64,000 bases of DNA from Halovulum dunhuangense (GTDB taxonomy: Bacteria > Pseudomonadota > Alphaproteobacteria > Rhodobacterales > Rhodobacteraceae): NCBI RefSeq assembly GCF_013093415.1, contig NZ_JABFBC010000001.1:434001-498000 (forward strand). Reading direction: 5' to 3'. Under the pieces are notes generated by a model, which saw only the letters and a list, made by a program, of their open reading frames with translations, was not told the DNA's origin and searched no databases. The number at the start of each line of letters is the position of its first letter. Positions within the stretch are counted from its first letter, which is position 1. Position numbers and translations under genes: made by a program. Below are positions 17,943 through 27,347 of the stretch, piece after piece.

Positions 17943-20660
17943 ATGCTCGGTCTCGGGACGCTCCAGAAGAAGGTCTTCGGCACGCCGAACGATCGCAAGG
18001 TGAAATCCATCCGGGGGATTGTCCAGCGCATCAACGCGCTGGAGCCCGAGTTCCAGAAGCTGACCGACGAGCAGATCCGCGGCAAGACCGACGAATTCCG
18101 CGCCCGCCTCGCCAAGGGCGAGACGCTTGACGACCTGCTGCCCGAGGCCTTTGCCAATGCCCGCGAGGCGGCGTTCCGCACGCTGGGCCTGCGCCCCTAC
18201 GACGTGCAGCTGATGGGCGGCATCTTTCTCCACCAGGGCAACATCTCGGAGATGAAGACCGGCGAGGGCAAGACGCTCATGGCGACCCTGCCCGTGTATC
18301 TGAACGCGCTGACCGGGCGCGGCGTGCATGTTGTCACCGTGAACGACTACCTTGCGCGGCGCGACGCGCAGTGGATGGGGCAGGTCTACCAGGCGCTGGG
18401 CATGACCACCGGCGTGGTGGTGCCGCAGATGGCGCCGGACGCGAAGATGGCGGCCTATCGCTGCGACGTGATGTACGGGACCAACAGCGAATTCGGTTTC
18501 GACTACCTGCGCGACAACATGAAGACGGACCTGAAGGACGTCTTCCAGCGCGACCACTATTTCGCGATCGTGGACGAGGTGGACTCGATCCTGATCGACG
18601 AGGCGCGCACGCCGCTGATCATCTCGGGCCCGACCGAGGACCGCACCGATCTTTATGTCAAGATCGACGCCATCATTCCCGAGCTTCAGCCCGAGCATTA
18701 CGAGATCGACGAGAAGGCGCGCCAGGCGACGCTGACCGAAGAGGGCAACGAATTCGTCGAGCAGCGGCTCCGCGCGGCGGGTCTTCTGGACGACGACGCA
18801 TCGCTTTATGATCCGGAAAGCGCCTCGCTCGTGCACCACGTCAACCAGGGCCTGCGGGCGCACAAGCTGTTCCAGCGCGAAAAAGACTACATCGTGCGTG
18901 GCCAGGACGTGATGCTCATCGACGAGTTCACCGGCCGCATGATGGAGGGCCGCCGCCTGAGCCAGGGCCTGCACCAGGCGCTGGAGGCCAAGGAAGGCGT
19001 GCCGATCCAGCCCGAGAACGTGACGATGGCAAGCGTCACCTACCAGAACTATTTCCGGCTTTACGAAAAGCTGGCGGGCATGACCGGCACCGCGCAGACC
19101 GAGGCCGAGGAATTCCTGACCATCTATGGCCTTGGCGTGGTCGAGATCCCGACCAACCGGCCCATCGCCCGCGAGGATCTTGACGACCGCGTCTATCGTA
19201 CGCAGCGCGAGAAATACGCCGCCGTGGTCGAGCGTATCAAGCAGGCCCATGAAAAGGGTCAGCCGATGCTGGTCGGCACCATCTCGATCGAGAAATCCGA
19301 GATGATCTCCGCCATGCTCAAGCAGGAAGGCATCCCGCACCAGGTGCTCAACGCCCGCTTCCACGAACAGGAGGCAGAGATCATCGCCAAGGCGGGGCTG
19401 CCGGGCGCCGTGACCATCGCGACCAACATGGCCGGCCGCGGTACCGACATCCAGCTGGGCGGCAACATGGACGCCGAGATCCAGCGCCGCATCGCCGAGG
19501 CCGGCGAGGATGGCGATCCGGTTGCCATCCGCGCCGAGGTCGAGCAGCAGATCGCCGAGGCCAAGAAGAAGGCGATCGATGCGGGCGGCCTGTTCGTGCT
19601 GGCCACCGAACGCCACGAAAGCCGCCGGATCGACAACCAGCTGCGGGGCCGTTCCGGCCGGCAGGGCGATCCGGGCAAGACGCTTTTCTATGTCAGCCTC
19701 GAGGATGACCTGATGCGCATCTTCGGGTCCGACCGGCTCGACGGCATGCTGAAGCGGCTGGGCATGGAGGAAGGCGAGGCCATCATCCATCCCTGGATCA
19801 ACAAGGCGCTGGAAAAGGCGCAGAAAAAGGTCGAGGCGCGCAACTTCGACATCCGCAAGAACCTGCTGAAGTTCGATGACGTGATGAACGATCAGCGCAA
19901 GACCATCTTCGAGCAGCGCCGCGAGATCATGGAGGATGACGACGTCTCCGAAACGATCAAGGACATGCGCGACCAGGTGATCGACGACCTTGTCCACGAG
20001 CATATCCCGCCCAAGGCCTACCCCGACCAGTGGAACATGGAAGGGCTCTATGCCGAGGTGATGCGCGTCCTGAACCTCGATCTGCCGATCATCGCCTGGG
20101 GCGAGGAAGAAGGCGTGGACGACGAGGTGGTGCGCGAGCGCCTGGTTGCCGAGGCCGACAAGGCCGCCGCCGACAGGGTCGAGCGCTACGGTGCCGACAC
20201 GATGCGGCGGGTGGAAAAGCAGCTGCTGCTGCAAACGATCGACACCAACTGGCGCGAGCACCTGGTGACGCTGGAGCATCTGCGCCAGGTCGTCAGCTTC
20301 CGCGGTTATGCCCAGCGCGATCCGCTGAACGAATACAAGACCGAGGCCTTCACCCTGTTCGAGCATCTGCTCAACCGCCTTCGGGTCGAGGTGACGCGCC
20401 AGCTGTCGCATGTGAAGCTGCTGACCCCCGAAGAGCAGCAGGCGCTTCTGGCCCAGATCCAGGAAAACCAGCGCCGCGCCGCCGCGCAGGCCGCGGGCAC
20501 GGCGACGACAGCCGGTTCGGCCGCGGCCACCGAGCCAGCAGCCGAGGGCGAGACCGCGACCGACGAGCTGCCCGCCGAATGGGCCACGACCGGCCGCAAC
20601 GAACCCTGCCCCTGCGGCTCGGGCAAGAAGTTCAAGCACTGCCACGGCAGTCTGCTCTGA
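17943..20660 (+). CDS. secA: Preprotein translocase ATPase SecA
   Basis: SecA drives Sec-dependent export through SecYEG. The 905-aa protein has Walker A (MKTGEGKTL), the [19 protein letters not shown] helicase region, NMAGRGTDI, the RSGRQGDPG region, and a C-terminal SecB/zinc-binding tail ([14 protein letters not shown]). The Ala/Thr-rich linker before the tail is normal. It starts at the first ATG giving the usual [14 protein letters not shown]-terminus. Confidence 0.98.
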   Translation: MLGLGTLQKKVFGTPNDRKVKSIRGIVQRINALEPEFQKLTDEQIRGKTDEFRARLAKGETLDDLLPEAFANAREAAFRTLGLRPYDVQLMGGIFLHQGNISEMKTGEGKTLMATLPVYLNALTGRGVHVVTVNDYLARRDAQWMGQVYQALGMTTGVVVPQMAPDAKMAAYRCDVMYGTNSEFGFDYLRDNMKTDLKDVFQRDHYFAIVDEVDSILIDEARTPLIISGPTEDRTDLYVKIDAIIPELQPEHYEIDEKARQATLTEEGNEFVEQRLRAAGLLDDDASLYDPESASLVHHVNQGLRAHKLFQREKDYIVRGQDVMLIDEFTGRMMEGRRLSQGLHQALEAKEGVPIQPENVTMASVTYQNYFRLYEKLAGMTGTAQTEAEEFLTIYGLGVVEIPTNRPIAREDLDDRVYRTQREKYAAVVERIKQAHEKGQPMLVGTISIEKSEMISAMLKQEGIPHQVLNARFHEQEAEIIAKAGLPGAVTIATNMAGRGTDIQLGGNMDAEIQRRIAEAGEDGDPVAIRAEVEQQIAEAKKKAIDAGGLFVLATERHESRRIDNQLRGRSGRQGDPGKTLFYVSLEDDLMRIFGSDRLDGMLKRLGMEEGEAIIHPWINKALEKAQKKVEARNFDIRKNLLKFDDVMNDQRKTIFEQRREIMEDDDVSETIKDMRDQVIDDLVHEHIPPKAYPDQWNMEGLYAEVMRVLNLDLPIIAWGEEEGVDDEVVRERLVAEADKAAADRVERYGADTMRRVEKQLLLQTIDTNWREHLVTLEHLRQVVSFRGYAQRDPLNEYKTEAFTLFEHLLNRLRVEVTRQLSHVKLLTPEEQQALLAQIQENQRRAAAQAAGTATTAGSAAATEPAAEGETATDELPAEWATTGRNEPCPCGSGKKFKHCHGSLL

Positions 20661-20924
20661 TGCCGGTTGGCGGTCGGCGACCGCCACCGCTGCATCGCCC
20701 AGGCATGCTGGACGGGCGGAACCCGGGCCGCTCGGCTGACCGCCAGGCTGCGACGGCGCGAATCTCCGGCACGCGCCTGCATCTCGGCGCTTGCCGATAT
20801 CGCCGGGATTTGCGTCAAACTGGCCGGATTATCCCGCGCAAGCGGTCGAATCCACTTATTCCCGCCGCAGTTCTGCGCTACATATAGATATGTGACGAGT
20901 ACGCGGTTCCACGTCTGGTGGCCT

Positions 20925-20945
20925 GTTGTGCGAAAGGCGCACAAC
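20925..20945. promoter_or_regulatory. Inverted repeat, possible operator
   Basis: GTTGTGCG (20925-20932) and CGCACAAC (20938-20945) are perfect 8-bp arms around a 5-nt centre. They lie about 85 nt upstream of the next start codon. This could be a repressor site or an mRNA leader hairpin. The binding factor is unknown. Confidence 0.4.
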
Positions 20946-20954
20946 GTTAACACC

Positions 20955-20963
20955 TGTGGATAA
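20955..20963 (-). promoter_or_regulatory. DnaA-box-like 9-mer
   Basis: The plus strand reads TGTGGATAA, the complement of the consensus TTATCCACA. It is a single copy in an intergenic region, so a DnaA-responsive promoter site or chance is more likely than an origin. Confidence 0.35.
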
Positions 20964-21031
20964 CCACCTTACCTGTAAAGCGTTTTTCGCTATTCTGGCG
21001 TGGCTGGAATGTGTGTGGGAAGGAGGCATGC

Positions 21032-23155
21032 GTGAAACTCGACGATCGTGCCATGACGATTCTCACGGCGCTGCTGCTCCTTGTCGGGGTCGGCGCTGTC
21101 ATGCAGGGCGGTGGCGGCCTTCTGGGCGGCGGCGCCTATCAGGCCAATTCCGACAACTTCACCCTGCGGGCCGGCCGGGTCCAGACGCTTGACGTCCTGC
21201 TGAACGACCTCGGCACCGACCGGATCGACCCCGCCAACCTGCGCGTGGCGCAGCAGCCTTCCTGCGGATCCGCGATCGTGATCGACGGCGCGATCCAGTA
21301 TTCGGGCAGCGACGTCTGCTCGGGCAAGGCCAATTTCACCTATTGCGTGGCCGATGGCGAAGAGTGCCTGCCCACCATGGTCAACCTAACGCTGCTGCGG
21401 GTGGAAAACGACGCGGTCGCGACCGGGGGGGCGGGCGGCGCGCCGGTGTTCATCGACACCATCGCCCAGGCCGCCGCGCCACAGGATGCGGAACAGACGG
21501 CGCTGAAGCAGCCGATGCGTCTGACACTGCCCGCCAATGCCGAAGTCATCACGCCCTCGGCCGCGACCGAGGCCGTGCGCCGCATCGCGGGCGAGTCCTC
21601 GGGCACGGCGATCGAGGCCTCCGACGCCGCCGAAACCACCGTCATCGTTGCCAACACGGCCGCCCGTTCGGGGCGTGTCGCGTTCGAGACAGCGACGCTC
21701 GATGCCCCCGACATGGCGGCCGAAGGTGCGGGTGTGGTGATTGCCGCGCCGCGCACCGCCGAAAGCCCCCGCCCCTCTGCCGCTGCGCCGTCCGGCCTGG
21801 CCCTTGCCGCGCCGGGGCTGGCCCCGCAGGGCGGTGCCGGTTTCACCCCGCCGACGCCGGCCTCCCGCGCCGAGGAACCCGCCATCGCCACGGCGACCCC
21901 GCCCCTGTCGGCCCCTGAACCCGATACGACCGAGATCGCGCGCCTGCCGCAGCCGGAAGCCGCCGACGCCCCTGCGCCGGTCCTGTCCGATGCGATCGCC
22001 GCGCCCGGGAAACCGGCCCCGCAGGAGGAAGTCCTGGCAAGCGCCCCGGAAGCCCAGGTCGCCGAGCCCCAGGGCTTTGCCGCGCCGGCCGAACCGGCGG
22101 ATGATGCGGGCGTGCTTGCAAGCCTGGCCCGGTCGAACACGGTCATCGGCGCCACGGTGTCGGCGGCCAAGGCGCTTTTTGCCCCCTCGACCCCGACCCC
22201 CCGCGAGACGGCCGTCGTGGATGGCCGGACCGCGCCGCGGCCGGACGGCATGGCCGCGGTCGCGACGCTCGGAACGCCGGGCGGATCGGCCGGTGCCCCC
22301 GTCGAAGCCCCGGCATTGCCGCAGGCAGGCGAGGCGCCGCGCCCGAGCAGCCTGCCGCAGAAGGTGGAATTCGCGGCGCTCGACAGCAGCGACGCCCCGT
22401 TCGAGCCGCGTATCCTGCGGCGCGAACAGGCAGCGCCGGCGCTTGACCTGCCACGCTACACCGCGGACCCGGCCGCCACGGCCGCCTGTGCCGTCGATCT
22501 GGCGCTTCAGGTGCAGATCGGGGCAGAGATCGTCGGTTCGGTATCCTCTCCCTGCCGTCCGGACAGCCCCTTCATCGTCGAGCATGAGGGCCTTGCCTTC
22601 ACCGCGTTCACCGATGGCGACGGGGTCGCCAATTTCGTGGTTCCGGCGCTCGTGACCAACGCGACCGTGCGGGTCAGCTTTCCCGACGGTGCCGCAAGCG
22701 ATGCCCGCGCCGTGGTCGAGGGGATGACCCGCATGACCCGTGTCGCGGTGGTCTGGGCCGATCCGGTGGATGTCGATCTGCACGCCAGCGAGTATGGCGC
22801 GGCCCGGGGCGCGGACGGCCATGTCTGGGCCGGAAACGCGCGGAACTACCGCCTGGCGCGGCGCAGCGGCGGCGGCTATCTGACCGCGCTCGGCCCGCTG
22901 GACGGCGACGGTATCCGCGCCGAGGTCTACACCCTGTTCGAGACGCTGCGCACCGAGGCCGGGGAAATCACCCTCGATCTGGTGCCTGTGGCCGACGCCT
23001 GCGCCGCCGAACCGGTCATCCGGGTCCAGCGCTCCGAAGGGGCAGAGATCGTGGCGACCACCGACATGTTCCTCGACGCCGTGACCTGCGGCACGCAGCA
23101 GCTTGCGGGGCCCGGCGCCGGCCTGTCCGCGATACGACTGGCGGGGCAGCGGTAG
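21032..23155 (+). CDS. Large membrane-anchored envelope protein, function unknown
   Basis: The 707-aa protein starts at a GTG with a GGAAGGAGG Shine-Dalgarno 5 nt upstream. Residues 9-24 form an uncleaved-looking membrane anchor. Residues about 34-122 look like a bacterial Ig/cadherin-like domain (NFTLRAGRVQTLDVLLND, with four cysteines). A long Ala/Pro/Glu-rich linker runs from about 125 to 460. The C-terminal part (470-707) ends in a beta-rich domain with an Asp-rich loop (D577, D580, D582, H584) resembling DUF2135/YfaP-type domains. It probably spans the periplasm from the inner membrane. I know of no assigned function. Confidence 0.7.
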   Translation: MKLDDRAMTILTALLLLVGVGAVMQGGGGLLGGGAYQANSDNFTLRAGRVQTLDVLLNDLGTDRIDPANLRVAQQPSCGSAIVIDGAIQYSGSDVCSGKANFTYCVADGEECLPTMVNLTLLRVENDAVATGGAGGAPVFIDTIAQAAAPQDAEQTALKQPMRLTLPANAEVITPSAATEAVRRIAGESSGTAIEASDAAETTVIVANTAARSGRVAFETATLDAPDMAAEGAGVVIAAPRTAESPRPSAAAPSGLALAAPGLAPQGGAGFTPPTPASRAEEPAIATATPPLSAPEPDTTEIARLPQPEAADAPAPVLSDAIAAPGKPAPQEEVLASAPEAQVAEPQGFAAPAEPADDAGVLASLARSNTVIGATVSAAKALFAPSTPTPRETAVVDGRTAPRPDGMAAVATLGTPGGSAGAPVEAPALPQAGEAPRPSSLPQKVEFAALDSSDAPFEPRILRREQAAPALDLPRYTADPAATAACAVDLALQVQIGAEIVGSVSSPCRPDSPFIVEHEGLAFTAFTDGDGVANFVVPALVTNATVRVSFPDGAASDARAVVEGMTRMTRVAVVWADPVDVDLHASEYGAARGADGHVWAGNARNYRLARRSGGGYLTALGPLDGDGIRAEVYTLFETLRTEAGEITLDLVPVADACAAEPVIRVQRSEGAEIVATTDMFLDAVTCGTQQLAGPGAGLSAIRLAGQR

Positions 23156-23172
23156 TTCCGGCCGCCCTGCCG

Positions 23173-23931
23173 CTAGAGCAGCCCCATCGCACGGAAGCTT
23201 GCGTGCCGCGCCTTGCCCACGACGATGTGGTCATGCAGCACGATGCCCAGCGCGTCGGCGGCATCGGCCACGCGCTGGGTCATCGTGATGTCGGCGGAAC
23301 TCGGTTCCGGGTCGCCCGAGGGGTGATTGTGCACCAGGATCAGCGCCGAGGCGCCAAGTTCGAGCGCGCGCTTGACCACCTCCCGCGGATAGACCGGCAC
23401 ATGATCGACAGTGCCCTGGGCCTGCGCCTCGTCGGCGATCAGCACGTTCTTGCGGTCGAGGAACAGCACCCGGAACTGTTCCGTCTCGCGGTGGGCCATG
23501 GCGGTCTTGCAATAGGCCAGCAGCGCATCCCAGGACGACAGCACGTCGCGGCCAAGCACGCGCGCCTGCGCCAGCCGATGCGCCGCCGCCTCGACGATCT
23601 TCAGCTCCTGGATCACGGCCGCGCCGACGCCCTGCACCTCTGCCAGGCGGACGGCGGGGGCGGATATCGCATGGTTGAAATCCCCGAACCGCGCCAGCAG
23701 CGCCTTGGCCAGCGGTTTCACGTCGCGGCGCGGGATGGCCCGGAACAGCACCAGCTCCAGCAATTCGTAATCCGCCAGCGCCGCCGGGCCCCCGCGGTGG
23801 AACCGCTCGCGCAGCCGCGCGCGGTGCTGCGCGCCCTCTGCCTGTTCCGAGGCCGGGCCTGCCAGCGGCAGCAACGGTGCTTCGCCAAGATCGCGGGGGG
23901 GATGGGGCTTTCTCATGTGCGCAGTCTGCAC
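23173..23931 (-). CDS. radC: RadC-family JAB/MPN-domain protein
   Basis: The 252-aa protein has the N-terminal helix-hairpin-helix region and the JAB domain with the metal-binding [15 protein letters not shown] motif near the C-terminus. Despite its name, its biochemical role is unsettled. In Rhodobacterales radC is one of the competence/recombination genes that can respond to CtrA. A perfect CtrA-like box lies 10 nt upstream of the start. Either ATG (23931 or 23916) could be used, and neither has a clear Shine-Dalgarno. Confidence 0.9.
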   Translation of the reverse strand: MQTAHMRKPHPPRDLGEAPLLPLAGPASEQAEGAQHRARLRERFHRGGPAALADYELLELVLFRAIPRRDVKPLAKALLARFGDFNHAISAPAVRLAEVQGVGAAVIQELKIVEAAAHRLAQARVLGRDVLSSWDALLAYCKTAMAHRETEQFRVLFLDRKNVLIADEAQAQGTVDHVPVYPREVVKRALELGASALILVHNHPSGDPEPSSADITMTQRVADAADALGIVLHDHIVVGKARHASFRAMGLL

Positions 23932-23941
23932 ATGGCCGCAG

Positions 23942-23956
23942 TTAACAGCCGATTAA
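23942..23956. promoter_or_regulatory. CtrA-type box between radC and the sulfotransferase-like gene
   Basis: TTAA-N7-TTAA is a perfect match to the alphaproteobacterial CtrA consensus. It lies in the 86-nt divergent gap, close to the radC start. A perfect match is rare by chance in DNA this GC-rich. Confidence 0.6.
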
Positions 23957-24017
23957 GCCACTGGCATTCCAGCATCTGATCGGGGAAAACTCGGATCGAA
24001 GCAGCGACAGGGCAGGC

Positions 24018-24797
24018 ATGGACTGGAGACCACCGCGACTGGTGCGCAACCTCGAGGACCGGATCACCGGTTTTCAGGTATTGGGAGAGCGCAGCTCCGG
24101 CACCAACTTCGTGACCCAGCTTCTGTCCCGCAACTTCGACGGCGTTCCCCGAAATCCCGCCTATGGCTGGAAGCACGGTTTCATCGACCGCCGGGTCGCC
24201 GCCACGGACGGGCTTCTGACCGTGCTGGTCTATCGCCACCCGCTGCGCTGGCTGCAATCGATCCACGCCCGCCCGCTGGATCTGAGCCGGTCCATGCACG
24301 GGCTCGGCTTCGCCGCCTTCATCCGCCACGAATGGCAGGGCGCCTTTCAGCGCGAGGATGGCACCGAAGAGCCCTCGACCGCCGACATGGAACCGAAGGC
24401 CCGGGTCAATTTCGCAAACGCCATGCGCCTGCGCGCGGCCAAGATCGGCTATTTCGAGGAAATGGCGGAAATGCCCGCCCGGATCGCCTATCTCCGCTAC
24501 GAGGACGCCAACCGCGACCCGCGCCGCACGCTGAACGCGCTGGCCGAGGGGTTCGGCATCCCGCTCGGGCCCTACGCCCCGGTCGAGACGTTCAAGGGCA
24601 TCACCCGCAGCCCCTATGTGCCCAAGCAGATGCCGCGCATCGCGCCGGGCGACCTTGCCTTCATCCGGCAGGAGCTGGACCTGGGCCTCGAACGGCGCAT
24701 CGGCTACGACCTTGCCGACGTGCCGCGATTCGACGGCTTGCCCGGCTGGGATCCGCGCAGCCTCAGATCGCTTCTGCGGGCTGTGCGTCCCAGGTAG
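24018..24797 (+). CDS. Sulfotransferase-like protein
   Basis: The 259-aa protein begins with a P-loop-like segment, FQVLGERSSGTNFVTQLL, resembling the 5'-PAPS-binding loop of sulfotransferases. It also has VLVYRHPLRWLQSI, where R/H/P residues match the 3'-phosphate site. No signal peptide is seen. The acceptor may be a surface polysaccharide or other cell-envelope molecule, but this is not shown. It is divergent from radC across a CtrA-like box. Its 3' end overlaps convergent map by 35 nt. Confidence 0.6.
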   Translation: MDWRPPRLVRNLEDRITGFQVLGERSSGTNFVTQLLSRNFDGVPRNPAYGWKHGFIDRRVAATDGLLTVLVYRHPLRWLQSIHARPLDLSRSMHGLGFAAFIRHEWQGAFQREDGTEEPSTADMEPKARVNFANAMRLRAAKIGYFEEMAEMPARIAYLRYEDANRDPRRTLNALAEGFGIPLGPYAPVETFKGITRSPYVPKQMPRIAPGDLAFIRQELDLGLERRIGYDLADVPRFDGLPGWDPRSLRSLLRAVRPR

Positions 24798-25596
24798 GGT
24801 GGAAACGGCCGGCGGGCGACAGGGTAAAGATTTCCACCCCGTCCTCGGTCACGCCCACCGAATGCTCGAACTGCGCCGAAAGCGACTTGTCCTTGGTCAC
24901 CGCGGTCCAGTCGTCGGCCAGCACCTTGGTCTCGGGCCGGCCCAGGTTGATCATCGGCTCGATGGTGAAGAACATCCCCGGCTCAAGCCGCGGACCGGTC
25001 CCCGGGCGACCGTAATGCAGCACGTTGGGCGCGGCGTGGAAAACATGGCCCAGCCCGTGACCGCAGAAATCCCGCACCACCGAGGTGCGCTCTCCTTCCG
25101 CATAGCTCTGGATGGCGAAGCCGATATCGCCAAAGGTATTCCCCGGCTTCACCGCGGCGATCCCGCGCATCAGCGCCTCGTGGGTGATCTCGATCAGCCG
25201 CTCGGCCTTGCGGCTCAGCTTGCCCGCGACATACATCCGGCTCGTGTCGCCGTACCAGCCGTCCAGCACCACGGTCACGTCGATGTTCAGGATATCGCCG
25301 TCCTTGAGCCGCTTTTCCGACGGGATGCCGTGGCAGACGACGTGGTTGATCGAGATGCAGCTCGCGTGGCGATACCCCTTGTAGCCCACCGTCGCCGACA
25401 CCGCGTCGCCATCCTTGACCATCTGGTGGATGATCGCGTCCAACTCCTGCGTCTCGACGCCCGGCACCACATGCGGGGCGATGCGGTCGAGGATATCCGC
25501 CGCAAGGCGACCCGCCTTGCGCATCCCCTCGAAATGCGCGGGTTCATAGATCCGGATGCCGTCCCGGTTCAGGCGGCCGGGGTTCACGATGTCCAA
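24763..25596 (-). CDS. map: Methionine aminopeptidase, type I
   Basis: Map removes the initiator methionine from new proteins. The 277-aa protein has the pita-bread fold metal ligands in GHGLGHVFHA, in LNIDVTV and GDTSRMY, and in FTIEPM and FEHSVGV. No ATG lies at a sensible place. TTG at 25596 has GGAG with a 5-nt spacer, and GTG at 25587 is the alternative. The 3' overlap with the sulfotransferase-like gene is 35 nt. Confidence 0.95.
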   Translation of the reverse strand: MDIVNPGRLNRDGIRIYEPAHFEGMRKAGRLAADILDRIAPHVVPGVETQELDAIIHQMVKDGDAVSATVGYKGYRHASCISINHVVCHGIPSEKRLKDGDILNIDVTVVLDGWYGDTSRMYVAGKLSRKAERLIEITHEALMRGIAAVKPGNTFGDIGFAIQSYAEGERTSVVRDFCGHGLGHVFHAAPNVLHYGRPGTGPRLEPGMFFTIEPMINLGRPETKVLADDWTAVTKDKSLSAQFEHSVGVTEDGVEIFTLSPAGRFHPTWDAQPAEAI

Positions 25597-25672
25597 GGGC
25601 GCTCCATGCTGTTCGGGGCCATGAGGGCCGCCTATCGTCTGGCCTGCAATTTGGGAGAAACCGGCCCCGAGT

Positions 25673-26383
25673 TCAACCCGCCACCGCAACCGGCAGCGCC
25701 CGGTCCAGCCAGATGCCCTGCGTGGTGATCCGGGTCGCATGGCAGAGCATCTCGACGCCTGCCGCTCGCGCCCGGGCTGCCGCGGCCGCATAGAAGGGGT
25801 CGATGTCGCCTGCCAGCGCCAGCCGGTCGCAATCGGTGCGCTGCACGACGTACAGCATCACCGCCCGGTGGCCGGCTGCGACCATCGCCGCCAGGTCGTC
25901 CAGGTGCTTTGCCCCCCGCGCGGTCACGCTGTCGGGAAACTCGGCCAGCGTCCCGTCCCGGCGCAGATGGACGTTCTTCACCTCCAGGTAGCAGTCCGGC
26001 AGGCCCGGCGAACTCAGCAGGAAATCCACCCGGCTTCGTTCCCGGTAGCGGACCTCGGGGCGGAAGGCGGCATAGCCGGCGACCGCCGGGATGCGCCCGG
26101 CCGCCAGCGCCTCGGCCACCACGCGGTTCGGCACGCCGGTGTCGATCCCGGCCATGTGCCCGCCCGGCAGTTCCACCAGCTTCCAGGAATAGCGCAACTT
26201 GCGCGCCGGGTTCGTGGCCGGTTCCAGCCACACCGTCGCGCCGGGATCGGCCACGCCCAGCATCGCGCCGGGATTGGCGCAATGGGCCGTCGCCTCGCGC
26301 CCATCCTCCAGCGTGACGTCGGCCAGAAAGCGTTTATATCTGCGCAGCAGCCGGGCGCGGATCAGGGGGATGTCGAACTCCAT
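25673..26383 (-). CDS. sfsA: SfsA family protein (sugar fermentation stimulation homologue)
   Basis: The 236-aa protein has the SfsA signature: RRYKRFLADV, HCANPGAM, SWKLVELPGG, and the C-terminal nuclease-like core EVKNVHLRRDG with FPDSVTARGAKHL. SfsA binds nucleic acid and is proposed to be a nuclease; the physiological role is unclear. It is divergent from the CinA-like gene across 53 nt. Confidence 0.93.
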   Translation of the reverse strand: MEFDIPLIRARLLRRYKRFLADVTLEDGREATAHCANPGAMLGVADPGATVWLEPATNPARKLRYSWKLVELPGGHMAGIDTGVPNRVVAEALAAGRIPAVAGYAAFRPEVRYRERSRVDFLLSSPGLPDCYLEVKNVHLRRDGTLAEFPDSVTARGAKHLDDLAAMVAAGHRAVMLYVVQRTDCDRLALAGDIDPFYAAAAARARAAGVEMLCHATRITTQGIWLDRALPVAVAG

Positions 26384-26436
26384 GCCGATCGCGTAGCGTC
26401 ATGGCGCGCAGGACACAAGAAACGGAGCGCATCGAA

Positions 26437-27156
26437 ATGCCCAATCCCACCGCCGCCATGCTCGTCATCGGGGACGAGATCCTGTCGGGCCGTACCCGCG
26501 ATTCGAACATGTACCACCTGGCCGGGCGGCTGACCGAAAAGGGGATCGACCTGAAGGAAGTGCGCGTCGTCTCGGACGACCGCGCCGCCATCGTGGCGGC
26601 AGTCAAGGCGCTGAGCGCGGCCCATGACCATGTCTTCACCTCGGGCGGGATCGGGCCGACCCATGACGACATCACCGCCGACTGCATCGCCGAGGCGTTC
26701 GGCGTCGGCATCGACGTGCGCGAGGATGCCCGCCGCATCCTTGCCAGCCACTACCCCGAGGGAGAGGCGGCGCTGACCCCCGCCCGCCTGCGCATGGCCC
26801 GGATCCCCGATGGCGCCGTGCTGATCGACAACCCGGTGTCAAAGGCGCCGGGTTTCGCCATCGGCAACGTGCATGTCATGGCGGGCGTGCCCAGCGTGTT
26901 CGAGGCGATGGTCGAAAGCGTGCTGCCGTTGCTGACCGGGGGGGCGCCGCTGATTTCGGAAAGCGTGCGCATCGACCGGGGCGAAAGCACCGTGGCGACC
27001 GAACTGGGCGACATCGCCGCCCGCTTCCCGCAGGTGTCCATCGGCTCCTACCCGTTTCAGCGCGACGGGCGCTACGGCACCAACATCGTTCTGCGCAGCG
27101 CCGACCGCGCGGCCCTCGATGCCGCCACCAACGACGTGCGGGCGCTGGTGGACTGA
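26437..27156 (+). CDS. CinA N-terminal-type molybdopterin-binding-fold protein
   Basis: The 239-aa protein has the MoaB/MogA-like fold of CinA family proteins: VIGDEILSGRTRDSN, TSGGIGPTHDDITADCIA, and the MAGVPSVFEAM loop. The C-terminal NMN-deamidase domain of full-length CinA is missing. Such short forms occur beside unrelated genes in Rhodobacterales and have no firm function. The start at 26437 was chosen for the GGAG upstream and family length; a frame starting at 26401 is possible. Confidence 0.85.
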   Translation: MPNPTAAMLVIGDEILSGRTRDSNMYHLAGRLTEKGIDLKEVRVVSDDRAAIVAAVKALSAAHDHVFTSGGIGPTHDDITADCIAEAFGVGIDVREDARRILASHYPEGEAALTPARLRMARIPDGAVLIDNPVSKAPGFAIGNVHVMAGVPSVFEAMVESVLPLLTGGAPLISESVRIDRGESTVATELGDIAARFPQVSIGSYPFQRDGRYGTNIVLRSADRAALDAATNDVRALVD

Positions 27157-27166
27157 CGCACCCGCG

Positions 27167-27195
27167 TTGTCACGCCCGCCCCGGGACGCTAGGAA
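27167..27195 (+). promoter_or_regulatory. Candidate promoter of tRNA-Leu
   Basis: TTGTCA (27167-27172) and TAGGAA (27190-27195) are separated by 17 nt, ending 10 nt before the tRNA. The -10 is weak. Confidence 0.35.
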
Positions 27196-27205
27196 GAGGC
27201 ACCGG

Positions 27206-27292
27206 GCGGGCGTGATGGAACCGGTAGACATATCAGACTTAAAATCTGTGGGCCTTTTGGCCGTGTGGGTTCGAGTCCCACCGCCCGCACCA
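27206..27292 (+). tRNA. tRNA-Leu (anticodon UAA)
   Basis: An 87-nt tRNA with encoded CCA. The acceptor stem is GCGGGCG (27206-27212) with CGCCCGC (27282-27288). The anticodon loop CTTAAAA places UAA at 27240-27242. A long variable arm follows as expected for a class II tRNA, and the T-loop is TTCGAGTCC. It reads UUA codons, which are rare in this genome. Confidence 0.95.
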
Positions 27293-27347
27293 GCCGCCAG
27301 GCGCCTTGTGCGCCGATGATCGGGACGCTGTCGGTCCCGTCCGCCGC

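Larger units (their letters stand above)
20661..21031. other. Intergenic region between secA and the 707-aa protein gene
   Basis: This 371-nt region has no convincing gene; the small open frames lack a Shine-Dalgarno. Just after secA is an 8-bp hairpin (20668-20675 with 20679-20686) without a U-tract. Further down are a perfect 8-bp inverted repeat (20925-20945), a GTTAAC site, a perfect DnaA-box 9-mer (20955-20963), and a GGAAGGAGG Shine-Dalgarno for the next gene. The stretch around 20870-21000 is AT-richer than its surroundings and is the likely promoter region. Confidence 0.55.

Noticed and set aside
17814-20687. 957-codon minus-strand frame over secA
   Set aside because: It is fully antisense to secA, with His/Leu/Val-rich shadow composition and no Shine-Dalgarno.
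20667-20963. 98-codon frame after secA
   Set aside because: No Shine-Dalgarno, and it runs over the inverted repeat and the likely promoter of the next gene.
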